Shown: positions 1 to 12,600 of the stretch, in pieces | Layout: each line of letters begins with the position of its first letter | How positions within the stretch are numbered: position 1 is the stretch's first letter | Assembly (NCBI GenBank): GCA_025642075.2 | Contig: JAODUO010000116.1 | Coordinates: forward strand, 403,501-467,500 | Direction of reading: 5' to 3' | Length of the DNA stretch: 64,000 bases | Source: Ridgeia piscesae | Taxonomy: Eukaryota; Annelida; Polychaeta; Sabellida; Siboglinidae | Notes under the pieces: generated by a model | Databases searched by the model: none | Seen by the model: only the letters and a program-made list of their open reading frames with translations | What the model was told of the DNA's origin: nothing | Made by a program: the position numbers and the translations under genes

Positions 1-900
1 TTTTGTTATTTTCATAGAAAGGCTGATGCGACAAATTTAAGATGTATTTTGTTATTTCTGCTTAAACCTGTTTTGTTGCTATAACTTGTAAAAAAATCTG
101 AATTGACAAGAATAAGAGAAACCAATAAATGAGCTGACATATTTGTAAACATGTCAAACAAAATGAAGTACAAGCTATGCATGGTGTTGTATCATGCATG
201 GTGTTTGCAATGTGTGCCTCAATTATTCTAAAATCTTCATCTGACGAATGCAGCTGGATAAAGTTATTATATTGTTTACCTGGGATATTTGTATAAACCA
301 AATACCATGTTTTGTTTGTTTTTAATGCAGTTGTACATCGTTTCGTTTCATTATTTCTAGTACTGTATGCATTCCAAAACCGGGAACAGGTTAAATAAGA
401 AGAGTAGAAACTCATGATGAAAACGGCACTAACCATACATAACCATACAAATACATTTATTGGTTTTGGTTTTCTAGATAATAACTACTGTATTATTAAA
501 AAAACTGATGGAAATGATACATACATTTACATGCATAGACTCAGACAACTGAAGTATATTTCCCCTTTAATTTCCTGTTATAGTGTAGATAAAAAAAGCA
601 AGTTGTCTACAGTGGCACACTTATTTGATGCTTTCAATTACTAACAAACCTCATTCAAAATCTAACCCAATTCAATATAATATGATTCTTTTTATTATGA
701 TTATAATGTAACTTTTTCTATATGATATTCATCAAGCTTCACATACAAGTAGTTAATTAATAAAAAAAAATTGCAGAAAGAACCAATAAAGAAAGAACCA
801 ATATGTCACTGCCTGAATAAAATATGTAGACAAAGTATATATTACTAGTCACTGTCAACAAGTCCTAATGCATATCGTAAAACTGTTTTGTGTTTCACAG
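1..900. other. AT-rich non-coding sequence upstream of the TALE homeobox exon
   Basis: No exon is supported here on either strand. The stretch is AT-rich with only short chance reading frames. It ends in a good + strand splice acceptor (TGTTTCACAG, AG at 899-900), so most of it is likely to be intron or 5' flank of the homeobox gene. I could not identify the upstream (probably 5' UTR) exon. Confidence 0.5.
891..900 (+). other. Splice acceptor of the TALE homeobox exon
   Basis: TGTTTCACAG precedes the open frame and fits an acceptor. It implies at least one upstream exon, 5' UTR or coding, that I could not find in the first 900 bases. Confidence 0.55.
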
Positions 901-929
901 AGGTGACTGTAAAGACGAACCCAACAACG

Positions 930-2045
930 ATGTCGGTGAACAGTTTCTGGGGCCACTCACACCAGATGGCGCCGGCGAAATCAACGACGATCAAATCAGA
1001 GCCGATCACCATAAAACGTGAACACAGTGGACACCGGGATAGGTCACCAGTTCGACCGCTGCGTGATCTGTCCGTGACCCCGCCACGACCTCAAGTGGAG
1101 AAACCGAAATTTGTGCGACCATGGGAAATGAGTCCGGTAAAGCAGCGGGCGGCATCAGTAACGACACCTCCCAGCGTGCCTTCGCTTCCACTGATGTGGA
1201 GTTCTACGCCGTACAACATGCACATGCCTCTGATCCCGTGGATCGGCAGTCCATCCTACGTACCTCAGCCAACGCCATATCGACTAATGGGAGCCTACGG
1301 ACAGATGATGTCGCCGTCCTACCTCGGCAGCCCCCTGGGAAGATGTCTGCCTATGCTCCCTGGCAGCGCTGCTCCCTCGGACGACAGCGGGTTCCAGTCG
1401 TTCAGCAGCAGCAGTAGCGCCATCTCAGGGACGAGTCCAAAGGAGAAAGACCTGCAGGGAAAAGGCTGTCGCAAACACCTGAGTCCGCGTGCCATTCAAC
1501 TGATGGAGGAGTGGTACCGAGTCAACTTCGACCATCCGTACCCGAGCAACGAGATGATCGATTACTTTGCAGCAGAAGGCGGCATCTCCATCGTGCAGGT
1601 GAAGAAGTGGATGGCAAACAAACGCGTGCGTTCATTCAACACCCTCTCGTTCAACGGCTCGATCCACCCAAAGCGCCTGAAGCGCTTACAGAGGATGTCA
1701 CTGATGCGTAACACGACCTCACGACACATGACGTCACGTGACCTGGAAGCGAGGCTCGAGAGCTTCACGGCAATACAGCTGCTGAACCAGTGGTATCAGG
1801 AACATGCCGACTGCCCATACCCGACGCAGCAAGAAAAAGAGGACCTGGCTAAGCAATGTGGAATTCAAGTGTCACATGTGACATCGTGGCTGGAAAATCG
1901 AAGAAGCAGCGCTTCGCCGCTGCGTCAAGGTGCGTGTCACTACAACAAGCAGACTCTGCTTAGTGACAAGGCAAGAGTATGCAGTGTCAGTTGTAGGCTG
2001 GACTTCCAACCTGCAGAACCGCTGGTCCACCAGTACTGTCACTGA
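930..2045 (+). CDS. Double TALE-type homeodomain transcription factor (spiralian TALE-like)
   Basis: This 371-residue protein has two homeodomains, both with the three-residue loop extension that defines the TALE class. Homeodomain 1 spans about residues 180-237: PYP is at 203-205 and recognition helix residues are W227, A229 (position 50), N230 (51) and R232 (53). Homeodomain 2 spans about 278-327: PYP is at 296-298 and helix 3 has W320, E322, N323 and R325. By eye helix 3 of both is closest to PBC/Pbx. Both share AIQL-x3-WY in helix 1, suggesting internal duplication. Residues 1-170 are Pro/Ser/Met-rich and probably disordered, with a serine run near 158-163 and a KFVRPWEM motif near 60-67; the tail is about 44 residues. 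The likely role is sequence-specific DNA binding in the nucleus. I chose the ATG at 930 because an upstream acceptor ends at 900; the frame is open from 902, so an earlier coding exon is possible. Membership of the spiralian SPILE group is inference. Confidence 0.85.
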   Translation: MSVNSFWGHSHQMAPAKSTTIKSEPITIKREHSGHRDRSPVRPLRDLSVTPPRPQVEKPKFVRPWEMSPVKQRAASVTTPPSVPSLPLMWSSTPYNMHMPLIPWIGSPSYVPQPTPYRLMGAYGQMMSPSYLGSPLGRCLPMLPGSAAPSDDSGFQSFSSSSSAISGTSPKEKDLQGKGCRKHLSPRAIQLMEEWYRVNFDHPYPSNEMIDYFAAEGGISIVQVKKWMANKRVRSFNTLSFNGSIHPKRLKRLQRMSLMRNTTSRHMTSRDLEARLESFTAIQLLNQWYQEHADCPYPTQQEKEDLAKQCGIQVSHVTSWLENRRSSASPLRQGACHYNKQTLLSDKARVCSVSCRLDFQPAEPLVHQYCH

Positions 2046-3513
2046 CCACAACAGTATTGACCTATAGTACACCAGTACTGACCATATGAGTATGAGAGAC
2101 ATTGTACATAGACTTGGGACAATATATATATATATGTAATGAAATGAACAAAGTAGCACTGTTTTCTAAATGCACATTCATTAACCGATGTTGTTAATAT
2201 AATATGTATATCACACTTTGTATTTATAATGCACACTAATATATCACACAAGAATTGGCAAACGGAAAAATGTAAAAGGGTATGATTGCCCATTTGAGTT
2301 TTGTAATTAATTGCAAATAAGCCTAATACTATGTATTATATTTTGCAAAATTGAGAGTACTGTGCAAGACAGATACTAATAATGAATTATGATATTAAAC
2401 AGGACCTAGTTGGCTGAAATACACCTAATTTTAAGAGAGAATTTTTCAAACAGTTTACAATTCTCCAACAGGTTTATAAATATAGATGCAATGATTGTAT
2501 TTTGATAAATGAAATGTGTGTATTATTTTGGGACACAATGATTCCTGCCTTTCAAATTACCTGTAATATGTATATACAATGATATAATACACATATGTAC
2601 ACATGATAACGTGAACCAAGATGTTTATTTCTCAATATTGCATTTATATCTTTATGGATATTCTTGCATTCTACTCAGTTGAAATATATTATGCAAAGGT
2701 AAATTTTATGTAAATTATTGAAATGTAACTTATGTAATCAAAATGTTTACAAAAACCAAGAAAGTAATTGTAATCCATTTTAAAGTATAAATCCATTGTT
2801 TTTGTCAGCCAATGATTTTGAAATACGATGACAACATACGTACTCTCACAAGGACAACACAAATCTGAGATGAGACACATCATTTTTATTTCGCAAGAAT
2901 AATGCAGCAGTTAGCAACGGGCATACACGGGTATGGAGTATGGACACAGTGATGTCTAGTTTTTGGGTTTTTTTGGGGACATGTGAAAACAGGCCAACTA
3001 CTGTGAAGACGTGTATGACTAGTGTGTTAGCAAGATGTATACCTAAAGGACTAAGACAGCAGCAACATTTCTCCACCTCAATCAAACATCGACAGTGTAA
3101 CGGTGCATTTCTCATGCTTAATATGTAATGCTCACAAAATTCAAGCTATCATTATCAAGCTATTGTCATCATAATTTTATTATTAGACCTAGTTTGGCCT
3201 AGTTCTAATCTCTAGTAATAATGCTCAGCTGGTAAAAAGTGCACAATTAAGTTGAAATCATCTAAAGAATCCACTTGTTATAGATGTGTATGGTAGCTTG
3301 CAATATTTACAATACTCACAACATAGCCCATAACATTTTTGAGTTATACAAAAGTTTGGCCAATAATTATGATTATAGGAACAAAACAAAAATTGAAAAC
3401 TGAACAAATAAATTTGCAATAACAAACTAGTGCTAATGCTTACAAACTACCAGAATCTTCAGGCACAGTAAAACACATCTAAACTAAAATTTCTTTCTTT
3501 TCACGTCACTTAC
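2046..3513. other. 3' flank of homeobox gene / probable PPP4R4 intron
   Basis: This is AT-rich sequence with no supported exon. A variant poly(A) signal ATTAAA lies near 2394 and a canonical AATAAA at 3407-3412 on the + strand; either could end the homeobox transcript. I searched the minus strand for the next PPP4R4 exon, which should contain a Trp-Asn-Arg-Leu-like HEAT helix, and did not find it. Confidence 0.4.
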
Positions 3514-3619
3514 CATTGATTATCTTATTGATGATGTCTATTCTCTGCTCCAGTCGTGTGTTGTGTCGCATACAGATTAGTAGTGTCCGCATTATTGCTC
3601 GTCTCACAGGCAAAGCTCT
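3514..3619 (-). CDS. PPP4R4: PPP4R4 exon 16 (last exon found; duplicated acceptor)
   Basis: This exon encodes RALPVRRAIMRTLLICMR and the EQRIDIINKII helix, matching the vertebrate LPVQKAASRTL--F-R region. It exits in phase 1 at GTAAGT, so further exons must exist; reading through the donor would stop after two codons. A duplicated acceptor 45 bases upstream would start it at 3664 in frame. Confidence 0.85.
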
Positions 3620-6600
3620 CTGTAACAGTGACACAGCATATGTAAGAATACAGGGCAAAGCTCTCTGTAAAAGAAATAATTATCTTTAGTATGTTTTTAC
3701 AAAACCACAGTAATGATTGTCAGATTGAACTGATATAACACGCAGTTCACTGCTCACAATATCACATTAACAATCGCATCAATGTGCACTACTATAATTG
3801 TTTCAATCCGTACGTTAAAAAATTATGTTTACGAGTATGTGTTAATCTGGTATAAATAATTTTGCCGATTCATGGCAATAACACTCATTACCATAGATAG
3901 TTGATATGATAACTAAGTTTACTAAGTCTGTTATGTTCACTAATGATAATTATTCGAATATAGTAATATGATTTCTTGGGTATTTAGTAAATTATTGACT
4001 TTTTGTTTTCCCAGTATATTTTGGAGATGCAGCCAAAATATACGGTAAATAATTGATAAAATAATGATAATTATCTTGATGGAACGGTGAAAGTGAACTC
4101 ACGGCGGTGCTGAGCTTGTTAAAGAACAGCGGGATGTACTTGAGGTGGATGTGGTCGCTGGCGTAACACTCAGGCAGACACTCAAGTTTGGAAAAGAACG
4201 TCTCCTGTAGTCGCCAGTTGTTGGTGTGAGCGATCTTTTCCTCACATGATAAGATGGCCGGTGTCACATCTACCATGGTCACGACTGGGGTCCGAGACAC
4301 ACTTCCCTGGCAACACAAGACAAGCGGAATGAACCTCTTGTTGCAAACCATCGCCGCTGTGTCACTGAGGAGACTATTTCTATGATATACCAGCGAAAGA
4401 GTCGGGTCATTTCAATGGATGAGATCACGGTTAAGCAGCAAAACTTATTTGAAGCAGCAAAGTCACATAATATGCAAAAGAGTAAGCTAGTAAGTCTACC
4501 TGGTCATACAAAAACAATGACCACTTTTTACCATAAATTTTCTTCTATCACTTTTCCACTTTACTCAGTGAAAATTCCTGCATTCTGACATGCATTCACA
4601 TATTGTAGATATAATAGAAGTTCATGACCTGTTTTCTTTTGGCAAAAAAATATGACGTAAAAAATAAGGATTGTATGGTAATCTGCATTACACACATGTA
4701 GCAAAGAGAGTTACACAAATCATCTTAGAATGGATATAGGCTAATCTGTTTTATGGTATAATCAAATTTACGGTATATTTTAATTGTGTTTTTTTGTGTT
4801 AGCATTTTTGCCAAATTATTTATTTAACTTATATAATTCTGACCTTTGATATGATACTTGGCCGCGCTACGCAGTACGAGGACAGCATCTTTATGCTGAC
4901 GTCAAAATGTTCCACCAGCCCTTGTAGTACCTGCAGCAAATATGAAGGGTGACGCTGGAGGCAAACTAGAAAAGATCATAACAATAAGACTATTAAAAAA
5001 AATTATTTATCTGTTTATCTACAAACATAGGAAGATCTAAAAATTCAAACGCTGTGGATTTCGTTTGATTAAGTACATTCAATAAGATAACAGTGACAGC
5101 TAATCGAATACGTTTGTAACAGGTGTGTTAAATCAATCAATAAAAAAACATGATATGGATTGATACAAAATTTGCAACATTTGAAATATGGATTTCAACT
5201 AAGAAAATGCAACGTGGGGTGGCATTCAATGTTTTCAAAAGATAAATAACATGTGGAACTAGAATAGACTGGCCCATGGGAAGGAAGGAAGACTTACCTC
5301 TATGTTGTCATCCCGTAGTAACGTAAGAAAGTCTGGTAGGAGAGTACTGCAACTTCCGCCTAATGTGGTGACAACCTGAATAAAAGAACAACTAATTAAA
5401 TAAAACTATCAACAATTATACATATATCTGTTCAATGCTGTGTTCTACGATAACCCTCAGAAAGTTCTGGCCAGCTGGATCTCCGGTTTCCAAAAGTCTG
5501 ACAGCAACATGGTGGTTCAATTCTCTTGCTGCAGATGACCTTATTAAAAGTGGTAGTTTGTCTGGAAATGTAGGTGGTTGCACAGATCAGCAACTCAATC
5601 AACCCACTGATGGAGAGGGAAAGTAGGTGATTATTGACCACTGACGCACTAATGCCAACTTCTTGAACAGTATCCAATGCTAATCAAGATATATGAAGAA
5701 AGTAGAAGTGGGACAATTAGGATAAATTTGTAAACAACTTATCATCAAGAAACCAAACTTAGTTATATTTACAAAACTTGTCTGACATAACATAAAAGCT
5801 AACACTGTATTCAGTAAAAAATTAATATATTCAGTAACAAAATAACAGTAATATATCATACATCCTTATGCAGGTATATGACTGCGTACATTTAATGGCT
5901 TTAATGAATTGCAAATGTATAGCAGCATTGCATTCTACCAAACTTTGATGATACAGTACCTCGTGGAACCCTGCGGCGACGGCTTTCCTCACTTGCGTGC
6001 TTGGATCCGTACACATTGCTTTCATAACAGAATGCATCTCTGTCTTGAATGTTCGCACACCAATGAACAACACCATAGCCTGCAGACAGACAGACAGACA
6101 GCTATAGCAACAACATTTAACAAGTTCATAACATTTATGTTGGGATCAGATGACATAAATATGTCAATACCATAACAACGGTCATGACAGTAGGGATAAT
6201 ATAATTTTTTTTTTTTTTAATAACTTGTAAGAATACCTGCCCCCAAGAAGGCAACCCACTAAAAACTAACAGTGGAAAGATTTCTACAAAACTAGGAAAC
6301 TGTTTATGTACAGTGGCCACCTCTCTTATACGACCATGACATCCAAAACAGAAGGAAATGATTACTGTTCTGGAAGGGAAGCCAAACAAATATGTGATAC
6401 AGATAACAAGATTGCTTTAATATACATTTATTTTATGTCAACAAACGGCTATAAAATATCTGTTTTATGGAACTTGATAATTTGTTATTGTCATTAAGTA
6501 GGCATTTCAGTTGAAATGGAAATAATCGAACCTTGAGGCTGTCACCAGTTTTTACCTAAATGAAAACACAAGAATGTGTACATGGCATGGGACTGTTCCG

Positions 6601-9600
6601 CAAAGATGGAGTGAAAGGAAACACTCACGGGCAGGTTAAATGCAGCGTTTTTGCGGCATTCCGTTGACTGATCCGCTTCCTCCAAGAAGTCAACAGCAAA
6701 CATTGGTATTGAAGGAACAATCTGCAAACACAACATGTAATCTCAGTCAGGATTTAACCAAGTTTTGGTATAAAAAGATTAGCTTCCAAAGCAAACATGT
6801 CATATTTGTGTATCTGTATAAACCACCAGACTGCAATGCCAATCACATTCATGATATAAGTATACTTGTTTTATAGTTTTAAAATACGATGTTAAAGAGA
6901 AACAACAGTAATTATACGAGCTTAAATGAGACACAATCTAACGATTTGTAATTATACTAAAAATATTGTGCCAGCGATTTACTCAGAATTTATTCTTGAA
7001 GTGGGAGATTCTAGTGAAATTTCACAGTTCCTGACAGCTGACACACTGGCCAACTTCGATTGGCCTAATCGGGTTACTCGCGTAACCCTAAAATGTGTCT
7101 GGTTTTCGGTGCGCACGCAATACCACGAGAGTAATCCAACTGAACAGCGATGATCGTGATTACAGAGAAAAAAACCTTATGTAAATAAATAAAATAAAGT
7201 AATCAATTGTTCAGTGCGTAAATTGTGATGTTCATCTTCTTGGTCTTAAATAATAGTTCATATATCGTCGTGACTTTAATCCATATTTATATGGTTGCGT
7301 TGTATGTTTAATAAATTTTTTGTGTAGCTAACTCTCAAAGCAAAGATGTCACAACATACGCAGAACAACTTACTTCACTGGAAACATAACTAGATGAGTG
7401 AGAAACTGTGTTAGGAAAACAAAACAAAATTATGGTTAGCTGAAATACTAAACAATGCATTGTTATACAAAGAATAATGTTCTCAGTTCGGCAACTGGCA
7501 AAATGCGAACAATGGGCAATGGTGATTGGTGACGTCAGGATTCTTACCACAATGGCAGTGTTGTCAAAAATGTGTCACAGTCTAAATGTTCCACTGGGTC
7601 AGTGGAACTGAGGAAGATCAGAGGGTCAAAAATAGTAAATAAATGAGGCCGGAAAGACCCGGCATGAACTGAGCTGGCTTACCCAAACCTCCTCTGGGGA
7701 AAGGAAACTGGACGATCCCCTTTGAAAGGGCAGGTTATTTAAGCCCTGTCCGTGCGTCTGAAATTAGCCAAAATGTGACCTGGCCCAGATTAATTGCTTG
7801 ATTAATTGCCAGATTCGGACTGACCTGAATTTTCCCCACATGGTATAATGTTGACTTTTTTAAGATTAATTTAATAGATAACCAGATACACACATTAAGC
7901 AAATAGAATATATTACGATTACTTAGATAACAATACAATAAAATAATATATTACATTTAATGTAATTTATATTTTATTTATTAATGCATAGTATACATAA
8001 AAAAACAATGCTGAGATAAAAACATAAACAAGACATCACTTATAGACATAATATAGTAAATAGGTTGCTCAATATATCAATAGTGTACACAGAAATGTAT
8101 ATCATTTTAGATAATTAATTAGTTACATAATTAATTAAATCTGCTAGGTAGCATAGCACCATGAATAGAATTATCATAGTAGTAGTTGACAAAAATGTAC
8201 TGTAGTGGCTGTGCTATCTAGCATAAGCATCCATTGCCATGGGATTTGTTTTTGGAAATGACAGAGGTTTGTAATTATCGGGTTAGATTTTTTTTTCATT
8301 CATGCTGTTTGCAAATGAGGTTAGACTAATATATAATCACTGTCATCTGTAACTGAGCCAGAATTTTTCACTGACACATCTTGACAAATTGTACTGTATA
8401 TGTGGCCAGTGAGGACTAAATGAATTGGCAGTGTCAGTCAGATAACTTCTGCATCGGCGCAAACCATTTTGAATCGGCAGCTGCTGGTTGAAAAGCCTCA
8501 ATTTTGAACATTGCTATCCACACAATTTAAACTGTGTCTTCAACAAGGTTGTGGAGTCCCTCCTAGCTGGGGGGGGGTGCACTCCTAGTTAGGCCAAGGG
8601 GTGCACTCCCAATTAGGCCGGTATGCATCCCGGCTATGAAGGGGTGTACTCCTTGTTAGATAGGCGAAGCTTAAGATGGGATGCACTCCCATATTGGGGA
8701 GGGGATCAATTTAGGGAGGAGACTCACCGGTTTTGGCCCATTGTCGTCTTCCCGTGGTTTGTTGTTTTCGACATTGTCCCCTATTCTACATAGCTGCTTG
8801 TACCAGTCGATAAATAGTCTCCGTTTATCATCGGCCAATTGTACTACAAACAAGAAGACGGTTTCTATACACAATAAACCCATAATACAACATCTACAAC
8901 ACACACAGGGATACAGGGTTTAAACAGGTTACGTTGCCCTGAGCAATACACTGAGTACTGCCCTGAGTATTGTCTTGTGCACTGTCCTACACAATTGCCT
9001 GAGTATTGCACTGACCATTTCCTCAGTATTGTCATTCCTGTTCCCACATCCATCTCAAAATTATACTAAGTAATTATTACAATCTAATTAAAATATTTAC
9101 CAATTTTTAAGTGACACTGTTGTCTGGTACTTACACGATAAGCCATGACATATTTTGCCAATGAGTTTTGCAACAACTGGCAGTGTGACGTCATTTGAAT
9201 CGATCGACTGTTGGCAGAACTTGCAAACAAGAGGAACGATTGTTGTCGACCGTGTCTCTGCAAATGCCACCAATGTCGGTATTAAATAAAATTTCATAAC
9301 ATGCTTGAGTGATAAAAACCATGCATTTATTTTCACAGAATAAATCACAGCATGATACACAGTAACATTACTGAACATTTTTTCTTTGATAGCCATTATC
9401 ATGTTACATGAAAATGTGCAGCTACCGGCACACTTTATTTTATTCATGTATTCATCTGCAATCCACTTATCTAGTAATAAATGCCATTTGTCAATGTCAT
9501 CGTTCCTATGGGTGTAGCTGATATGCTTATATTACATCATTCCAGGTTGGAACCTTGGAATATAACATATGCATGCCATTTTTACATCTCTCACTAGAGA

Positions 9601-12600
9601 GCAAAGCTTAAAATAGATTTAATAAAATAATATATGTGGCATTCCACAGCCAACAGTTACAAACACTGATTGGTCATGCACAATTTGGCCCAATTAGCCA
9701 GGCCACCCAAGTATGGTAACTCTGAGAGGCAATTAGTCATTACATGACTTTGGCAGTATTTAACAATCCACCGGAATGTATCCAAGGCAGACTGATAGTC
9801 CTGTACAAGGAACCACACATACTTTGTGTTGTGAAATTTGTGATTGATATTTTGTTGGACTTGAATAATATCAGTACACATGTATTCAAGACTGAACAAG
9901 ACTGCTATCCAAAAGAACAATCCGACGGCGTGTAGACCAAGAAGCCTTTGGCAATTGAAGGACCACTTTCTCCTACGTGTAACCCAGTTAAACCCACCCT
10001 ACTGAGGTTATCAGTGGACAGCGGTGTTTCACTTTGTTATGAACAGTTCCTTAAGTGGTAACAAACTGATATCACATTCAGTCAACAAGTGCATCTAAAA
10101 TATGACTATTACATGACAGAATAACAATAAACTACTCAAAGGCGCTTCACAGGAATGCCACAAAAACTTCCATCATGCCAAATTCCTTAGAATGTCGACT
10201 GCAGAAGAGCTTCAAGACAAACGGTTAGGCAGTCTCAATTTTTTAAATAGTTGTAAACATCATCATGATTGTTGTTGCTACATATCCTCTGCATGCACCT
10301 TATCATAACACTGTTACGACAACACACAACTTTCAAACTTTCAAATGTGGGAATTTTTTTTATAAATATTAAGCTGATAAATACCTACCCCCTACCAAAT
10401 TTTTCAAAAATGAAAATAAGGACACTAACAAAAGTTGTTACCAATCTTAACAATGTAATATCGATGACATGTCTCAACTGACCGTCGTCCAGCAGGGTCA
10501 TCATGCTGGCCACCGTCTCGATGCCTGCTATCCGCACAAAACTCTCTTCATCGTTTGTCAACTCCACCAGTTCTGGCAATATTGCATTTTTTGTCTGCTC
10601 CAGACTGAAAAATGAAAAAAGAACATATAACTGTGATTGGCTGATCTCTTGGAAGTGCCAGAAACTGTGCTGGTGGTACAACATACAGTCGTAATTTGCA
10701 TTATGGCAACCTTTGTAATAAAGCCACCTCACAATTTAGGTCACCCTAGGATAGTCCCAAAGTAGAAGAATAATGCATAGGGAACTAGTCCTTGCAGTTC
10801 ACGCTTGGCTTAGTCTCAAGGGAGGGAGACAAGGCAAAGACTCTGGTTGTGTATTTTATAAAACTATCTCTTATCTATCATTTAAGGTCAACATAAATTT
10901 GACCGAATGACCCAAACGTTTTAAGGACGAAATGCACACAACATATTTTGGCAGAAACAGATGTCGGCTAACGTCTGAGATATTACTGTATCCAGAAAAT
11001 TATATCTGAGCCTGCTATATAATAACACATTAAATAATAACACATGTGTATGTGGGGGCGTGCGTTTTAACTTCACACAGCTGTCAATAACTGGAAAGTT
11101 TTGCAGTTCCATTGCAACATCATCAATAAACCATAAACTGATGTCGATACTCATTGCCGAAGTTCTGTTTTATCAATACTATCTAATGTATGAACTAACA
11201 TGTTCGCACTTGGTTCAACTGTTGCATAAACCCAGTGTCAACCCGTACATAACACAGTGCAAACCAGAACAGGGATTGTAACATCGTTCTTTTAAGATGA
11301 CGTTACTTACAGCTGTATCAGGAGTTCTTATAGTGACAGAGTACCACATATAACTATTATTGTTATCACTACTCAGTACTGTATTACTATTGTGTTACTG
11401 GGTCTGTTGCACGTACCCTAATCCCCGTGCTACTGGGTCTAATTGTCGGCACATGCACCCTCGGACCTCGTAGTCGATGTCCTGGCATAGGGATTGCACG
11501 ACAGGGAGGATGTCCTTCTTGATTCTGCAATGAGAAACAACACACATACATTACTTACAAGTGAGGGAGAAAAATTGGAGAGAGTTTGCATGTTTTGTTC
11601 TTCCAGGCGCCTGCATGCCTTACACCAGTGATAAAGTGTATTATGCTGTATGAGGAAGTTGGTGAATGTTGTTTTGTTCAGATTTTGTGACTTTATGTGA
11701 TCTGAAAACCCAAGTGTTGTCAATTGATGATGTGATATATCATATAGAATGCAGGTCTGGATGGATAAAAATACTAGTTTCGAAACTATAAAAACAGCAG
11801 TTCTCTAAATACCATTGTATATCACCAGCACTTATTCAGATCACACACCAACGACAACGACAACATAATGACTGAACCATTCACTGACTGGATGCAGGTC
11901 TCACTCAGCTGTAGCTGCATAAGCAAGATCTCACCACACCAACAGCAGCAGCAGCTGTAGCAGCTGTCTGTCTGTCAGACCATCCTACCTTCAAGACAGG
12001 AAGTCACCTGGAGCAGTCCTAGTAGACACAGCAGGCAGCCTGCTCGGCTCAAAGGTGACTCCGTTTAAAAACACAACCAGTCCAGATGTCTTTACTCTCA
12101 GGAAATTACTTCAAACCTGTGTTTAATTGACTGTCCATGAGAGTTTGTGGGATAGTGCCTTGTGTTAACTTAACATAATGATGTTGTGAGGCACTGACTT
12201 GGCCCAATTGTATCATCTTGGTTGTGATTAACACAGTGTGTTCTAGAGAAAAGGCAGTTTACGCATCTATACTTACAGAAACCTTATATCCAGGCAAGTT
12301 TATTTTCAAGACAATGCTACCTGGATTTGGAGGAGTTTGCTGAATTGTTTATCTTCAATATGGGAACACTGCAGCTGCTGTGAACGGCAGAGATCAAAGA
12401 GCTTTGTGGTTAAACCAACAAACATCCGCTGTATTGCAAATAAAGAGATTGTTTATAATCCAAACGTTTTTTTACATTTCACAAAAGAAAACCTTCAACA
12501 CCATTTGAGGTTTACTAAATGCAATGTGGTGCAGACTATACCATTGGCATATTTATTTTAAGAGTATGGACGAATGAAGACCACACACACAAACTGGAGA

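Noticed and set aside
888..929. Starting the homeobox protein 14 codons upstream at 888
   Set aside because: That codon is TTG and lies inside the pyrimidine tract of a splice acceptor ending at 900; the ATG at 930 is the first good start in the exon.
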